The translations under genes were made by a program, and so were the position numbers. From Promethearchaeota archaeon (GTDB lineage: Archaea; Asgardarchaeota; Lokiarchaeia; Sigyniarchaeales; SOKP01), in assembly GCA_016839705.1 (NCBI GenBank), contig JAEOTR010000030.1:1-64000 (forward strand): 64,000 bases of DNA. The letters run 5' to 3'. Below the pieces are notes generated by a model. It searched no databases and was not told the origin of the DNA. It saw nothing but the letters and a program-made list of their open reading frames with translations. Positions 17,013 through 25,939 of the stretch are shown one piece after another (position 1 is the first letter of the stretch; each line of letters starts with the position of its first letter).

Positions 17013-18212
17013 ATGTCTTCTACATTAAAACCTCAGAAAACTAAATTCAATAGACATTTAATAATTATATTTATTATTATGTTTACTGAAGTGCTGGGCT
17101 TCAGTATGGTTTTACCCGTAATACCCTTCTTAGGATTATCATTAGGTTTAAATCCTTTTCAAATAGGTTTAATTATGAGTGTTTTTAGTTTTAGTCAATT
17201 ATTTGCTAGCCCTGTTACAGGTAAGCTTAGTGATCGCTTTGGTAGGAAACCTGTTCTATTAATAAGTCAGACCAGTACCTTAATTGGATTTTTACTTCTT
17301 GGTTTTGCGGATTCTGTCTGGCTCTTAGTTGCTGCACGTCTTATTGATGGACTTATAGGGAGTAACATGACTGTGAGCCAAGCATATATTAGTGATGTAA
17401 CATCTCCGCAAGATCGAACAAAAATATACGGATATTCAAGTGCTGTATTCGGGGCAGGGTTAATTTTTGGTCCGGTTATAGGCGGGACATTATCCGCAAT
17501 TAATTACTCCATCCCTATGTTATTTGCTGCAGGAATAAGCCTAATTTCTATAATTTTAGTGATATTATTTTTGCCAGAATCATTGTCATTGAAAAAGGAG
17601 AAAATTAAGATAAAATTAAACGAAATTATTCCCATCAATGAAGCAAAACGCTTTTTCAAAGATTCAAATGTGCGAAAACTCTTACTACTTTTCTTTATCT
17701 ATACTTTTGGATTTATGCTTTTTATATCAAGTTTCGCATTATTTGCAGAACGACAAGTACAGATTACAGCTCAAGAGGTTGGGTTCTTAATGGCATGGAT
17801 TGGTATTTTAAGAGTAATTTTTCAAAGTCTTCTCATCAATCCCCTTCAGAAAAAATTTGGTGAGGATTCAGCACTATTGATGGGTATAATCTCAATGGTA
17901 TTTACTATGGTCATACTTGTTTTTACAACAAATTATATCTTTGCATTTATCCCCCTTATTTTTCTCGCATTTGGAACTGGAGTGTCTCGACCAATTCTTA
18001 CAAGTAAATTGACCAAAAGCGTAAATAAAGAAGAAACTGGAAGTGTTTTAGGTGTAAACAACGCTTTATCTAGTATTGCACAGATAATCTCTCCAATTTT
18101 AGGTGGAGCATTGATTCAATATCTTCCTTCATTCTTTCTCCCTGCTCTATCAGCAACATTTTTCATCTTATTGTTTATTCAATGGTTAAAAGGATCAAAA
18201 ACTTCAACATAA
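17013..18212 (+). CDS. Major facilitator superfamily transporter
   Basis: A 399-residue, 12-helix MFS transporter. GKLSDRFGRKPVLL between helices 2 and 3 is the family's motif A, and GAGLIFGPVIGG in helix 5 resembles motif C of drug/proton antiporters. A short charged loop near residue 195-210 separates the two six-helix halves. Most similar by eye to TetA/MdtG-type drug efflux antiporters, but the substrate is unproved. It is followed by decayed RidA sequences, so any original downstream partner is lost. Confidence 0.87.
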   Translation: MSSTLKPQKTKFNRHLIIIFIIMFTEVLGFSMVLPVIPFLGLSLGLNPFQIGLIMSVFSFSQLFASPVTGKLSDRFGRKPVLLISQTSTLIGFLLLGFADSVWLLVAARLIDGLIGSNMTVSQAYISDVTSPQDRTKIYGYSSAVFGAGLIFGPVIGGTLSAINYSIPMLFAAGISLISIILVILFLPESLSLKKEKIKIKLNEIIPINEAKRFFKDSNVRKLLLLFFIYTFGFMLFISSFALFAERQVQITAQEVGFLMAWIGILRVIFQSLLINPLQKKFGEDSALLMGIISMVFTMVILVFTTNYIFAFIPLIFLAFGTGVSRPILTSKLTKSVNKEETGSVLGVNNALSSIAQIISPILGGALIQYLPSFFLPALSATFFILLFIQWLKGSKTST

Positions 18213-18235
18213 TACCATCAAATAAAACCATTAAA

Positions 18236-18295
18236 GAACCTGCTAGAATGAATATTCAAGCAACATCACCTATTGAACAATCTAGGGAAGCTTAA
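18236..18295 (+). pseudogene. RidA-family C-terminal remnant, copy 1
   Basis: The bases encode EPARMNIQATSPIEQSREA then stop. EPAR-x-x-IQATSPIE is the C-terminal segment of RidA/YjgF imine deaminases, where the Arg of PAR binds substrate. Nothing of the N-terminal part remains upstream, because the MFS gene ends 24 bases before. Bases 18234-18277 match 18367-18410 at 40 of 44 positions. Confidence 0.6.
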
Positions 18296-18296
18296 T

Positions 18297-18452
18297 CCCA
18301 AAAATAGAAGTATAAAAGATATCGATAAAATAAATCGAATTTATAGTGAATACTTCGAAAATGGTTAAGAACCTGCTAGAGTGGCTATTCAAGCAACATC
18401 ATCTATTGAAAAAATAGATATTGAAATTGAAACTATCGCATTACTTACCTAG
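18297..18452 (+). pseudogene. RidA-family C-terminal remnant, copy 2
   Basis: One frame reads IKDIDKINRIYSEYFENG, a TAA stop at 18366-18368, then EPARVAIQATSS, IEKIDIEIETIALLT and the final TAG. This matches the last third of RidA (helix of the DID-x-x-N-x-x-YSEYF type, PAR motif, closing IEIE-x-IA strand) interrupted by one nonsense codon. The N-terminal two thirds are missing. It lies in a different frame from copy 1, so it is a separate duplicate. Confidence 0.7.
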
Positions 18453-18519
18453 ATTGTAAAATAAGATTGAAATGCTTTTTACATGGTTGAATCATTAATA
18501 TTAATGTTATATTTCTTTA

Positions 18520-20289
18520 CTACAGAATAATATTGATTCCTATTGCATTTGAAAGCACAGTAGCAAAGAATAATTGAATAATACTAAAGGAAATAATAAC
18601 AACAGGATAGAATGATTTTACGTTTTGTAAAATTTTAGTATTTTGAATAATTACCAATAGGAAAATTATATACATGAATAAAACACTTGGAAAATGAGAG
18701 ATACTCATTGATAGATACATCAAATTAATTATGGTTATCATAGATGCTATTATCAACACTCTATTCTTAGATCTTTCTGATTTTAAGTTTCTTAATTGAG
18801 GATAAATCACTTTTCGAAGTAGAATCTCAATTGATAAAAATACCGGGAATACCAAATATCCTAAAGTAAAATGAACAGCAAAATTAGAAGGCCAGATGAA
18901 ACCAAATGGATAATAAAATGTAAATATCATATAAATTCCTATGAAATATACTGTAGATATCATTGTAAATATAAGATATTTCAGATTAAATTGAGATTTT
19001 ATAATTTCACTTATTTTTAACTTACATCTCTCCTTTTTAGGTTTTTTAAAGTGAGTTAATAACTTTATAACCAAGTAAACAACGATGAGGTTTAATGAAC
19101 CATAAAGTATACCTTTTATGCCAAAAATTCTCTCAAATATAAACCAATTAAATAAAAAAGTTCCGAGATATAAAACTATCTTTAATATTTGGTTTTGCTT
19201 ATTTGAAACGGTTAATGAAACCTCTTGCTCTATTAAATCAGACTGCTTTGACTTATAATTTTTTCTAAAAAATATTCGACTGGATACTGAAATCAGAGAT
19301 ATAACGATTACGAATAATATGATAATGTTTAGGAAAATTAATACATAGTTTAAATAATAGGTGATAATAATAGGCCCATTTATTATTAAAGAATTAAAAT
19401 AATGGTATTCGAACCAATTAATGGATTTAATAAGAACTTTATTTGAAAATAATTGATGACCTCCACCTAAAATTGGTCCCTCTATCGGAATGACCGTACA
19501 ATCTGTTAAGTCTTTCGCTTTCAAGGCGTTTTCTGTAAAATCTAATACTTCATCTTCGATATGCATTATTACTAGTAAATTATTAGTATTTTCTTTATTC
19601 AACAGATTTACTGGAATGTAATCAACGAACTCTTCATTATACAACAACCCATATTTAGGGGGAATAAAATTTACTAATGGCGCTAATGCTACAGTTACTT
19701 TAAAGCGTGGATCTAAAGCTTGATTCATAAGTACAACCATTCCTCCTAGGGAATGACCTATTAACCCAATTTGCGACGAATTTATTTTAGAATAGAATGG
19801 AAAAGTTTCCAGCTTATCTAAAAGTCTTGAACAATCTTGAGCTAAAGCGGGAATACCTGTAATGGGATCGATGTTATTAATACTTCCCCCACTCTCACCA
19901 TGTCCTTGATAGTCTAATGCTGCGACATAATAACCTCTTTTGGAAAATTCAATAGGAATTCTAAGGTCAAAATCTCGTTTTGAGGCAATACCATGACAAT
20001 ATATTATTAATGGTTGCTTCTCTTGAAATTTTAACTTGTTTGATGGAAAATATAAATTAGCATAAAGCTTAGCCCCAGATGATTCAAATTGAATCCTTTC
20101 ATATTTAAAATAACTCTGAGCCCTATTGTAATTAAGAAAAGTTAAACTAATAATCAAAACTAAAGTAAAAAGCAATATTCTTTTAAGATTTTTATGATCT
20201 CGATGAGTCATTTCAAGTCCCACTATAAATTCAGTTTCTTCCAAAACAGATGATCCTATTTTTTTAACACCTCGGTTTTCAAATTTCAA
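18520..20289 (-). CDS. Membrane-anchored alpha/beta hydrolase
   Basis: 589 residues: a short cytoplasmic stretch, a transmembrane helix near residues 36-52 (RILLFTLVLIISLTFL), an alpha/beta-hydrolase domain (IIYCHGIASKR oxyanion loop, YQGHGESGG, nucleophile Ser in LIGHSLGGM, a likely acid in EDEVLD and a likely His in GGGHQLF), then about seven C-terminal membrane helices. The substrate is unknown; lipid-like esters are plausible for a membrane-bound hydrolase. The ATG at 20289 lies close behind a minus-strand TATA box. An in-frame ATA at 20259 has GAGGTG 8 nt upstream and is another possible start. It is divergent from the regulator at 20452. Confidence 0.72.
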   Translation of the reverse strand: MKFENRGVKKIGSSVLEETEFIVGLEMTHRDHKNLKRILLFTLVLIISLTFLNYNRAQSYFKYERIQFESSGAKLYANLYFPSNKLKFQEKQPLIIYCHGIASKRDFDLRIPIEFSKRGYYVAALDYQGHGESGGSINNIDPITGIPALAQDCSRLLDKLETFPFYSKINSSQIGLIGHSLGGMVVLMNQALDPRFKVTVALAPLVNFIPPKYGLLYNEEFVDYIPVNLLNKENTNNLLVIMHIEDEVLDFTENALKAKDLTDCTVIPIEGPILGGGHQLFSNKVLIKSINWFEYHYFNSLIINGPIIITYYLNYVLIFLNIIILFVIVISLISVSSRIFFRKNYKSKQSDLIEQEVSLTVSNKQNQILKIVLYLGTFLFNWFIFERIFGIKGILYGSLNLIVVYLVIKLLTHFKKPKKERCKLKISEIIKSQFNLKYLIFTMISTVYFIGIYMIFTFYYPFGFIWPSNFAVHFTLGYLVFPVFLSIEILLRKVIYPQLRNLKSERSKNRVLIIASMITIINLMYLSMSISHFPSVLFMYIIFLLVIIQNTKILQNVKSFYPVVIISFSIIQLFFATVLSNAIGINIIL

Positions 20290-20325
20290 ATTTTGTGAAG
20301 CATCATTTATAATAAGATTAAAAAA

Positions 20326-20334
20326 CTATTTAAA
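20326..20334 (-). promoter_or_regulatory. TATA box for the hydrolase gene
   Basis: TTTAAATAG on the minus strand, about 40 bases before the ATG at 20289. Next to it TTTTGAAAT (20347-20355) repeats the motif found beside the regulator promoter. Confidence 0.4.
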
Positions 20335-20397
20335 TGTTTTCATGCTTTTTGAAATTTGGAAAAATATGCAATCTTGAATCTGTTATTATTTCACAAG

Positions 20398-20413
20398 TTT
20401 TGAAATATCAAAA
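20398..20413 (+). promoter_or_regulatory. Palindromic operator candidate TTTTGA-n4-TCAAAA
   Basis: Perfect 6-base arms around AATA, extending imperfectly to AAGTTTTGA/TCAAAAACCTT. It lies directly upstream of the TATA box of the regulator gene. TTTTGAAAT occurs again at 20347-20355 near the divergent promoter, and its complement occurs at 20282-20290 at the hydrolase start. Autoregulation by the double winged-helix protein and control of the hydrolase is a natural inference. Confidence 0.45.
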
Positions 20414-20416
20414 ACC

Positions 20417-20424
20417 TTTAAATA
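20417..20424 (+). promoter_or_regulatory. TATA box for the regulator gene
   Basis: TTTAAATA ends 27 bases before the ATG at 20452, preceded by ACC as a possible BRE edge. The spacing predicts an almost leaderless mRNA, and no ribosome site is present. Confidence 0.55.
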
Positions 20425-20451
20425 TCCGTTTATTCTATATTTAATTAAGAA

Positions 20452-21531
20452 ATGACACTAGAAAATAATACTCAAAATATAAGTCACCTCTTTAATGAAA
20501 AATTCCGAAAATATGAAGAAAAGCTTGTAGCATTTCTATTGGATATTTCACAAATAAAAAGAGTTAATCCAAAAATTTCTATAATTTCTTCTTATCTATT
20601 AATTCATGAAAAATTGACTCAAAAAGAATTAAAAGAATTAACAGGTTTCTCAATGGGTTCTATTTCTACATTATTATCCGTTATGACGGGTACAGAAGCC
20701 TTTAAAAAAGAACGAATAATTCATACTCATACATATACATATTCCTTTTCAGGAAATCTTGAGGACCTTACCACGAAGGGATATGAAATCGCATTAAGTA
20801 GTTTTAGTTCCTTTGAAAGGTTTTTAAAAAACAAAAAGAAAGAATTAAATATATTAATTGAACAATCGAAAGAAGGAGCAGAACATCTTTCACAAAGAAT
20901 CGAGGAGTTGCTTGAATCCTTTGAAATATATGAAAATTTATTTCCTATGTTAACACGAAGTCCCAACAACGGAACAACTAAAGAATATTCTTTGGAGGGA
21001 CTCATTCTTATAAAAACAAAGAAGCAAGAAGCCAAGAAAATAAAATTCGACCCTGAAATATATATGATTGAGGATGATATGATAAATCAACTTGCGGCTT
21101 CACCTATGTTTGCAAGTCGAGATCCAATGTTTATTAGGATCCTCGGTTACTTTATGACACGAAAATATCTTACTCAAAATAGATTAAAAAGAATAACTGG
21201 TTTATCTACCGGGAAAATTTCTGAAGAAATAAACATGCTTTTAAAAAATGGATTAATTGAAAAAGTGAATGTTTCAGATAAGGGTAAAATCACTTATGGG
21301 GCTGAATCTGCCGGGAAGATGTTATTAAAATTCTCAAGATCGGTTTTATATCGAATGGCAAACTGGGATGATGAACTACAGAATATGAGATCTGAACTGG
21401 AAGATAATAGAATTAAATTGGAAAGTCTGAACGGATATTCTCGGATATATCAAATTAATAAATATCTACTTGATACCATTTCTAATTATAAAAGACTCAT
21501 GGATATGCTGGATATAATTCTTAAGAGCTAA
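20452..21531 (+). CDS. Transcriptional regulator with two GbsR/MarR-like winged helices
   Basis: 359 residues containing an internal duplication. Residues 40-85 hold LTQKELKELTGFSMGSISTLLSVM and residues 235-285 hold LTQNRLKRITGLSTGKISEEINMLLKNGLIEKV; both read as helix-turn-helix plus wing in the MarR/GbsR manner. Each half ends in a long helix likely to form a coiled coil. A single chain with both half-sites may bind a palindrome as a pseudo-dimer. TTTTGA-AATA-TCAAAA next to its own TATA box is a candidate operator. It is divergent from the membrane hydrolase gene. Ligand unknown. Confidence 0.75.
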   Translation: MTLENNTQNISHLFNEKFRKYEEKLVAFLLDISQIKRVNPKISIISSYLLIHEKLTQKELKELTGFSMGSISTLLSVMTGTEAFKKERIIHTHTYTYSFSGNLEDLTTKGYEIALSSFSSFERFLKNKKKELNILIEQSKEGAEHLSQRIEELLESFEIYENLFPMLTRSPNNGTTKEYSLEGLILIKTKKQEAKKIKFDPEIYMIEDDMINQLAASPMFASRDPMFIRILGYFMTRKYLTQNRLKRITGLSTGKISEEINMLLKNGLIEKVNVSDKGKITYGAESAGKMLLKFSRSVLYRMANWDDELQNMRSELEDNRIKLESLNGYSRIYQINKYLLDTISNYKRLMDMLDIILKS

Positions 21532-21607
21532 GAATAAGATAATATATAAAGGTTATATATTGATTACGTTCTATTTAATACTATATATCGGAATCTAAGT
21601 GATAAAC

Positions 21608-22270
21608 ATGAATTTAACTAAGTTTGATAATTGGCTATCACCAAAAGCAACGAAAAGATTGATCTATCTTGGTTTCATCGTCCTAATAGTCAACTATCCA
21701 ATAATTATTATCCTGACTTTGATATCACATTATCCCGCGACCTTCATGGAAAGTCAACTCTCCTTTAGCGGAGCAGTAATAAAATCTCATTTTCTTGAAA
21801 TGAGTGTGGAGCAGATATTTTATTATATGTTTTACCAAATATCGGATGATGTTTATGATTTCTGTCATATATGTATTTTTTTTGGTTTAACACTATTTTT
21901 AGCTCGAAAATTTGGTGAAGATTCTAGATGGAGAAGAGTAGGATATTGGATGGCCTTAGTTGGAATAATTGGTACCATTAGCGACCTTACGGAAAATAGC
22001 TTAATAATCATGATGACCACTGATCCCCTAGGATTTCCTGATGTTTGGGCTGTCGTTCATAGCTGGCTAGCAGTGGTTAAATATCTCACGTGGGCGATAC
22101 AAACTGTGTGGATTATTGGGGTTGATATTAAGCTTTTTAAAAATAGGGAATTCACAATAAAACCCTTCTTAGCGACAATTGGTGTGGTCTTAGCACAACA
22201 CTGGACGTCTATAATATTTGGATTGTTCTTCCTCTTTAATGTTGACGTGGTTGCGTTGGTGTATGGTTAG
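21608..22270 (+). CDS. Polytopic membrane protein of unknown function
   Basis: 220 residues with about five hydrophobic helices (LIYLGFIVLIVNYPIIIILTLIS, VYDFCHICIFFGLTLFL, WMALVGIIGTI, a stretch around AVVKYLTWAIQTVWIIG, and a C-terminal SIIFGLFFLF). No catalytic motif is recognised. The ATG at 21608 was chosen; a GTG at 21599 is in frame three codons earlier. A TATA-like AATATATAAAGG precedes it. It follows the regulator but has its own promoter sequence. Confidence 0.6.
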   Translation: MNLTKFDNWLSPKATKRLIYLGFIVLIVNYPIIIILTLISHYPATFMESQLSFSGAVIKSHFLEMSVEQIFYYMFYQISDDVYDFCHICIFFGLTLFLARKFGEDSRWRRVGYWMALVGIIGTISDLTENSLIIMMTTDPLGFPDVWAVVHSWLAVVKYLTWAIQTVWIIGVDIKLFKNREFTIKPFLATIGVVLAQHWTSIIFGLFFLFNVDVVALVYG

Positions 22271-22367
22271 TTTAGATCTCTAAATAAAATTAAATATTGA
22301 TTATAAAAGATTAATCAAACTTCAAAAAGGTTAAAAAAAATTATTAATTTATTTGTAAAGTTTTTAG

Positions 22368-22865
22368 CTAATTTTTTCCATAGAAAACACCTAATATTAT
22401 AAAAATTGCACCAATAAACTGTCCAATGACTCCAAAATGTGGAATATACCCTCCTCCAACAATACTCCAGTGTGCAAAGCCATAGAGTCTATAAAAAGTC
22501 TCCATCATAATAATCCAAGCTAATGTAGATAAAATTATTGCTGAAACTAAGATTAACCAACTCCTTTTATGTTCTCTGGGATCTTTGTCTCGTTTTCGAT
22601 AAAAAACTGATGCTGTAATTGATATTAAACTACTAGAGAAGAGTATTACTGAAAATACAATTGAAAATGTAAGTAGCATTAGATCAGTTCTCAAAAGGCC
22701 TATAATAAATGGTCCAGGATCAATTTCTAAATATGTTTGCCACATCCATACAAAATAAGTACTACCTGGTTCAGTATGAAACTCTGTTGGGGTTAACGTT
22801 GCAATTAATGTCAATAATCCCCCAATAAACAGAAAAACTGTAGCATTTCTTTTAATAAAATTCAA
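22368..22865 (-). CDS. Four-helix membrane protein of unknown function
   Basis: About 165 residues with four hydrophobic segments (TVFLFIGGLLTLIATL, LMLLTFSIVFSVILF, SWLILVSAIILSTLAWIIMM, FIGAIFIILGVFY). A KRDKDPREHKRS loop between helices 2 and 3 is strongly basic and probably cytoplasmic. The TTG at 22865 is preferred to the GTG at 22874 because AGGTG lies 7 nt upstream of it, while the GTG is part of that ribosome site. No family recognised. Confidence 0.55.
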   Translation of the reverse strand: MNFIKRNATVFLFIGGLLTLIATLTPTEFHTEPGSTYFVWMWQTYLEIDPGPFIIGLLRTDLMLLTFSIVFSVILFSSSLISITASVFYRKRDKDPREHKRSWLILVSAIILSTLAWIIMMETFYRLYGFAHWSIVGGGYIPHFGVIGQFIGAIFIILGVFYGKN

Positions 22866-23044
22866 TAAAAACACCTATAATCGTTTAACCATCTTAAATA
22901 TATAAATATTATATCCTTCAATTCGATTAGTTATAATAATGAAATAATTAAAAAAAGAAAAGGGAAAAGAACTATTTACAGGATATATGAATTTGATTCA
23001 AAACCTTATAAATGGTTCCACACCCTAATTTAAAGTTAAGATTA

Positions 23045-23785
23045 TCACCTAAATATTAACCTAACATTTTTATTCCTCTGTCCATGGTAACTGAATAATG
23101 TATTGACACCCATAATTTCCAAGGCTGTATTGAGAGTGATCTTTCCATGTAAAGCGCCATTTGGAGGTACAGTTGCTAATCTTGTAGCAATCTCATTAAC
23201 TTTTTCCTCAAGCTCTTCTCTGGGTACGCTTAAACTTACCAATCCTATTCGTTCTGCTTCTTTTCCATCAATCGTTAACCCTGTCATCAAAAGATATCGG
23301 GCTTTTTTAACCCCCAGATACACCTGCCATAACGGCATACTTGTCGAGAAACCTCCTCTTGTAGCTGGATGGCCTAGATTTGCATCATCTGCTGCTATAG
23401 AAATATCACACAAAAGCTGTAAGTAACATCCCGCTGCGAGACAATGTCCATGGATTTGGGCGAGAGTTGGTTTCGGAAAGTTCCAAAGGCGCAGATACTT
23501 AGCATATATCTTCTTTTCCAAGATGTTATATAGGTTTCTGACATTCCATCCTCCCTCGGGTGGTGTTGTATAATATGAACCTCCTAAATCATATCCCGAA
23601 CAGAAACTCTTTCCATTTCCCCTTAGAACAATCGCATTTACCGATTTATCCGCTTCCGCATGATCAAAAACGGCATCTAAATCATCAAGCATCTGATAAT
23701 CCATCGCATTATGCTTCTCGGGCCTATTTAAGGTGATATACCCAATTTTATTTCTTGCTTCATAAAGAATGGTCTTAAAACTCAA
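23045..23785 (-). CDS. Enoyl-CoA hydratase/isomerase (crotonase) family protein
   Basis: 246 residues with crotonase landmarks: LNRPEKHNAMD, AIVLRGNGKSFCSGYDL for the first oxyanion NH, QIHGHCLAAGCYLQLLCDISIA for the second, and an ATRGGF segment. The positions of the two catalytic glutamates of classical hydratases are not obvious, so it may be another crotonase activity. The end (NKNVRLIFR) is short of the usual C-terminal helices and could reflect divergence or a late frameshift. The start is TTG, with GGTGA 7 nt upstream. A thioesterase gene is divergent from it, suggesting acyl-CoA metabolism. Confidence 0.82.
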   Translation of the reverse strand: MSFKTILYEARNKIGYITLNRPEKHNAMDYQMLDDLDAVFDHAEADKSVNAIVLRGNGKSFCSGYDLGGSYYTTPPEGGWNVRNLYNILEKKIYAKYLRLWNFPKPTLAQIHGHCLAAGCYLQLLCDISIAADDANLGHPATRGGFSTSMPLWQVYLGVKKARYLLMTGLTIDGKEAERIGLVSLSVPREELEEKVNEIATRLATVPPNGALHGKITLNTALEIMGVNTLFSYHGQRNKNVRLIFR

Positions 23786-23916
23786 TTTTAAATCACCAAT
23801 ACTTATTTTGCTTTTCTCAGTAAAATAAGTTGGGTTTACTTGCGGAAATATAACTTATTTTATTAATAATAAACTTGTATTTATACAAAAGAAGATTTCT
23901 AATATGAGGATTTAAT

Positions 23917-24366
23917 ATGCCAGAAAAAGCATTCCAGGATTTATGGCCAGAGCTATTTACTCAATGTTTTAGATGTGGGAGAAATAATGAACACAGTTTA
24001 CAAATAAAAAGCTTTTGGGATGGAGATGACACTATTTGCACATGGAAACCAAAAAAAATTTATGAAGCAGGTATGGGAATTTTATGTGTCGGAATTCTTT
24101 CTACAGTAATTGATTGTCACTGTGTAAATACTGCAATCGCAGCTCGATATAAAGCAGAGGGACGTGAACTTGGATCAATACTATTTATTCCATATGTAGG
24201 TGGTACTATAAATGTGAAGCACATAAAAACCATATTTATTAAAGATCCCATTGTTTTACGAGCTAAAATCAAAGAAATGAAGGATCGTAAAACAATTATT
24301 TCATGCTCAGTATTCTCAGGTAAAAATGAATGCGCAAAGGCAGAAGTCATCGCGATAAAAGCATGA
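23917..24366 (+). CDS. Hotdog-fold thioesterase, PaaI-like
   Basis: 149 residues of the 4HBT/PaaI hotdog type. CFRCGRNNEHSLQI opens the first strand, then a segment equivalent to the HGG-loop and central helix reads GILCVGILSTVIDCHCVNTA, with the conserved Asp in VIDC as a likely catalytic residue. Such enzymes cleave acyl-CoA thioesters in the cytoplasm. It is divergent from the crotonase gene across 131 bases, and an acyl-CoA synthetase lies further on, all consistent with acyl-CoA turnover. Confidence 0.75.
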   Translation: MPEKAFQDLWPELFTQCFRCGRNNEHSLQIKSFWDGDDTICTWKPKKIYEAGMGILCVGILSTVIDCHCVNTAIAARYKAEGRELGSILFIPYVGGTINVKHIKTIFIKDPIVLRAKIKEMKDRKTIISCSVFSGKNECAKAEVIAIKA

Positions 24367-24416
24367 AACTTAATATGAGCAACAATATTTCAAATTAAGA
24401 TAAGATTGAAAAAAAT

Positions 24417-24758
24417 TTATAATATTCCTTTTATTTTTGTGGCTAATTCCTGAGCATCCTCGTCTGACTCCTCGAAAATTTTAAACATCTCTTCGGGGTT
24501 GACGATCAAGGCTGCATCAATGAGCTTTTGTAGACCAATCACGGTCTCAATACGCTCGTTCTTTTGTAGGTGGAAAATAACGTTTCCTAACTGATTTTTG
24601 AGTTTCCCCTTTTCTGAGTCTAGTGCTAATCGTAAAAGAGCTGGACACACTTCTTCCAGGGTCTCTTTACTGACCGATCGAGCACACTCGTAAATTTGGG
24701 TTCTCTGGGTATCGTTTATCCCTTCTACCTTTTCCTCTATTTTTTGGATGGGTTCCAT
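24417..24758 (-). CDS. Small all-helical protein of unknown function
   Basis: A 113-residue acidic, helical protein with no recognised family. It has HEAT-like alternation (CPALLRLALDSEKGKLKNQLGNVIFHL). The start is secure: AAAAAGTGAGAAAAA precedes the ATG, and the same leader is found at the gene ending at 3026, where ATA replaces ATG. A TATA-like TTATATATGA on the minus strand lies about 85 bases upstream. Confidence 0.6.
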   Translation of the reverse strand: MEPIQKIEEKVEGINDTQRTQIYECARSVSKETLEEVCPALLRLALDSEKGKLKNQLGNVIFHLQKNERIETVIGLQKLIDAALIVNPEEMFKIFEESDEDAQELATKIKGIL

Positions 24759-25352
24759 TTTTTCTCACTTTTTATGAATTTTTTTGATTTTTTTTGGGTG
24801 GGTTTTTTAATTCTTTTTCCTAATTCTATTAATCCAATGGTCATATATAAATGTTTTCGGGCAAGAAAAAGCTTGAAAAGTGCGAAATCAGTCAAAACAA
24901 GTTTTTTGACATTTTTTCCTTGATCAAAATGACGAAAAAGAGATAATTCCTAACTAAGTGATTTTTTCTCAAATATCAATGATTTACTTATTTTTTATCT
25001 AACTTAAAGTGAGAATTTAGGAATGGATAGTACCGAAAAATGCGGGAATGAGTGGGGTAAGTAACATTTCCGGAATAATAGTAACAAAAAGTGATCAAAA
25101 AAAGAAATCATAATGGATTTCATTCACGAATCAGAAAATTTTAATCAATTTCAGTCATGAAATACCTATAATTTTTCGAATTCGTAATTTTCATTTATGA
25201 TCTAATTAATTATTATAATCAAAAACTTTTACCGAATTGTGCTTTCCGATGATCGTATTACCGCAACATAATGATCCAAAAGCACCATATTTATATACTA
25301 ATTTTTATTATCATTACTTGAAAAGAAAATAAAAAAATATGAGAAATTAAAA
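24759..25352. other. 594-base gene-free stretch
   Basis: Contains the minus-strand promoter of the gene at 24417 and the plus-strand TATA box of the gene at 25353. Only 13- and 15-codon ORFs without ribosome sites were found in between (25023 and 25113). Otherwise AT-rich with no repeat or hairpin that I could support. Confidence 0.4.
25290..25297 (+). promoter_or_regulatory. TATA box for the 88-residue protein gene
   Basis: TTTATATA, 55 bases before the ATG at 25353, which predicts a leader of about 30 bases. Confidence 0.45.
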
Positions 25353-25619
25353 ATGCCTCAAGATAATAATGAAACATTGGATGGAGTAATGGATAATTAT
25401 AAAGCCATTCGAGAGTGCTTAACTGGCTTATGTGATATTCTTAACATAAACTTTAACGAAAACGATATTTTCCGTCAAGCAGGTATGGATAATTTAAAAG
25501 CTCTCCATACAAACGTTTTGACAATCTTAAAGAAGACTCACACTCCTCGTGAAGTCAGAATACGCTTACGGGAAATAGAATTTGACGAAAAGGAAGCCGA
25601 ACAGGTTTTTCCACTTTAA
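25353..25619 (+). CDS. Small protein of unknown function
   Basis: 88 residues, predicted mainly helical and acidic, with no membrane segment and no recognised family. The segment HTPREVRIRLREIEF looks like a basic amphipathic helix. It has its own TATA box and a GAGAA sequence before the ATG. Followed by 320 bases without a gene. Confidence 0.5.
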   Translation: MPQDNNETLDGVMDNYKAIRECLTGLCDILNINFNENDIFRQAGMDNLKALHTNVLTILKKTHTPREVRIRLREIEFDEKEAEQVFPL

Positions 25620-25775
25620 AATTTTTTGAAAATTAATTCTATTTTTATAATTTCTTATAATTTTTTAGCTTTTTTTTATGGATCTGATTTTGAATTTACT
25701 ATTCAATTTGATTTTTGATTATTTCTATTTTGCTACATTCGGTTACATTTTTTGATCTATCCCTATAAAAAAGGC

Positions 25776-25845
25776 TTTTAAACAGCTTTTAAGCACTTTT
25801 TAACACCTTTTATGCACCTTTTTAGCAGCTTTTTAGCAGCTTTTT
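25776..25845. repeat. Seven helically phased T-tracts (11-base repeat units)
   Basis: Runs of 3-5 T begin at 25776, 25787, 25797, 25808, 25819, 25830 and 25841, i.e. every 10-11 bases. The units are degenerate copies of GCAGCTTTTTA. This spacing equals one helical turn, so the DNA should be strongly bent. It lies between the small gene at 25353 and the pseudogene at 25940. It could also end transcription of the plus strand as repeated T-tracts. Confidence 0.7.
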
Positions 25846-25939
25846 CTTCAGAACAATAATTACCAAATCTAAATACATTCTTCAAACTTTGTGGATAAAA
25901 TTTTAGTTAAAATCTTCCCTTAATTAGATATATCGTTTT

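Noticed and set aside
18366..18368. TAA within the RidA relic as a recoding or readthrough site
   Set aside because: The N-terminal two thirds of the gene are missing and a second broken copy lies beside it, so the locus is decayed.
25023..25160. Two ORFs of 13 and 15 codons
   Set aside because: No convincing ribosome sites and no composition that would support coding.
25776..25845. CRISPR-like array
   Set aside because: Units are only 11 bases, degenerate and without spacers; no cas genes are in the window.
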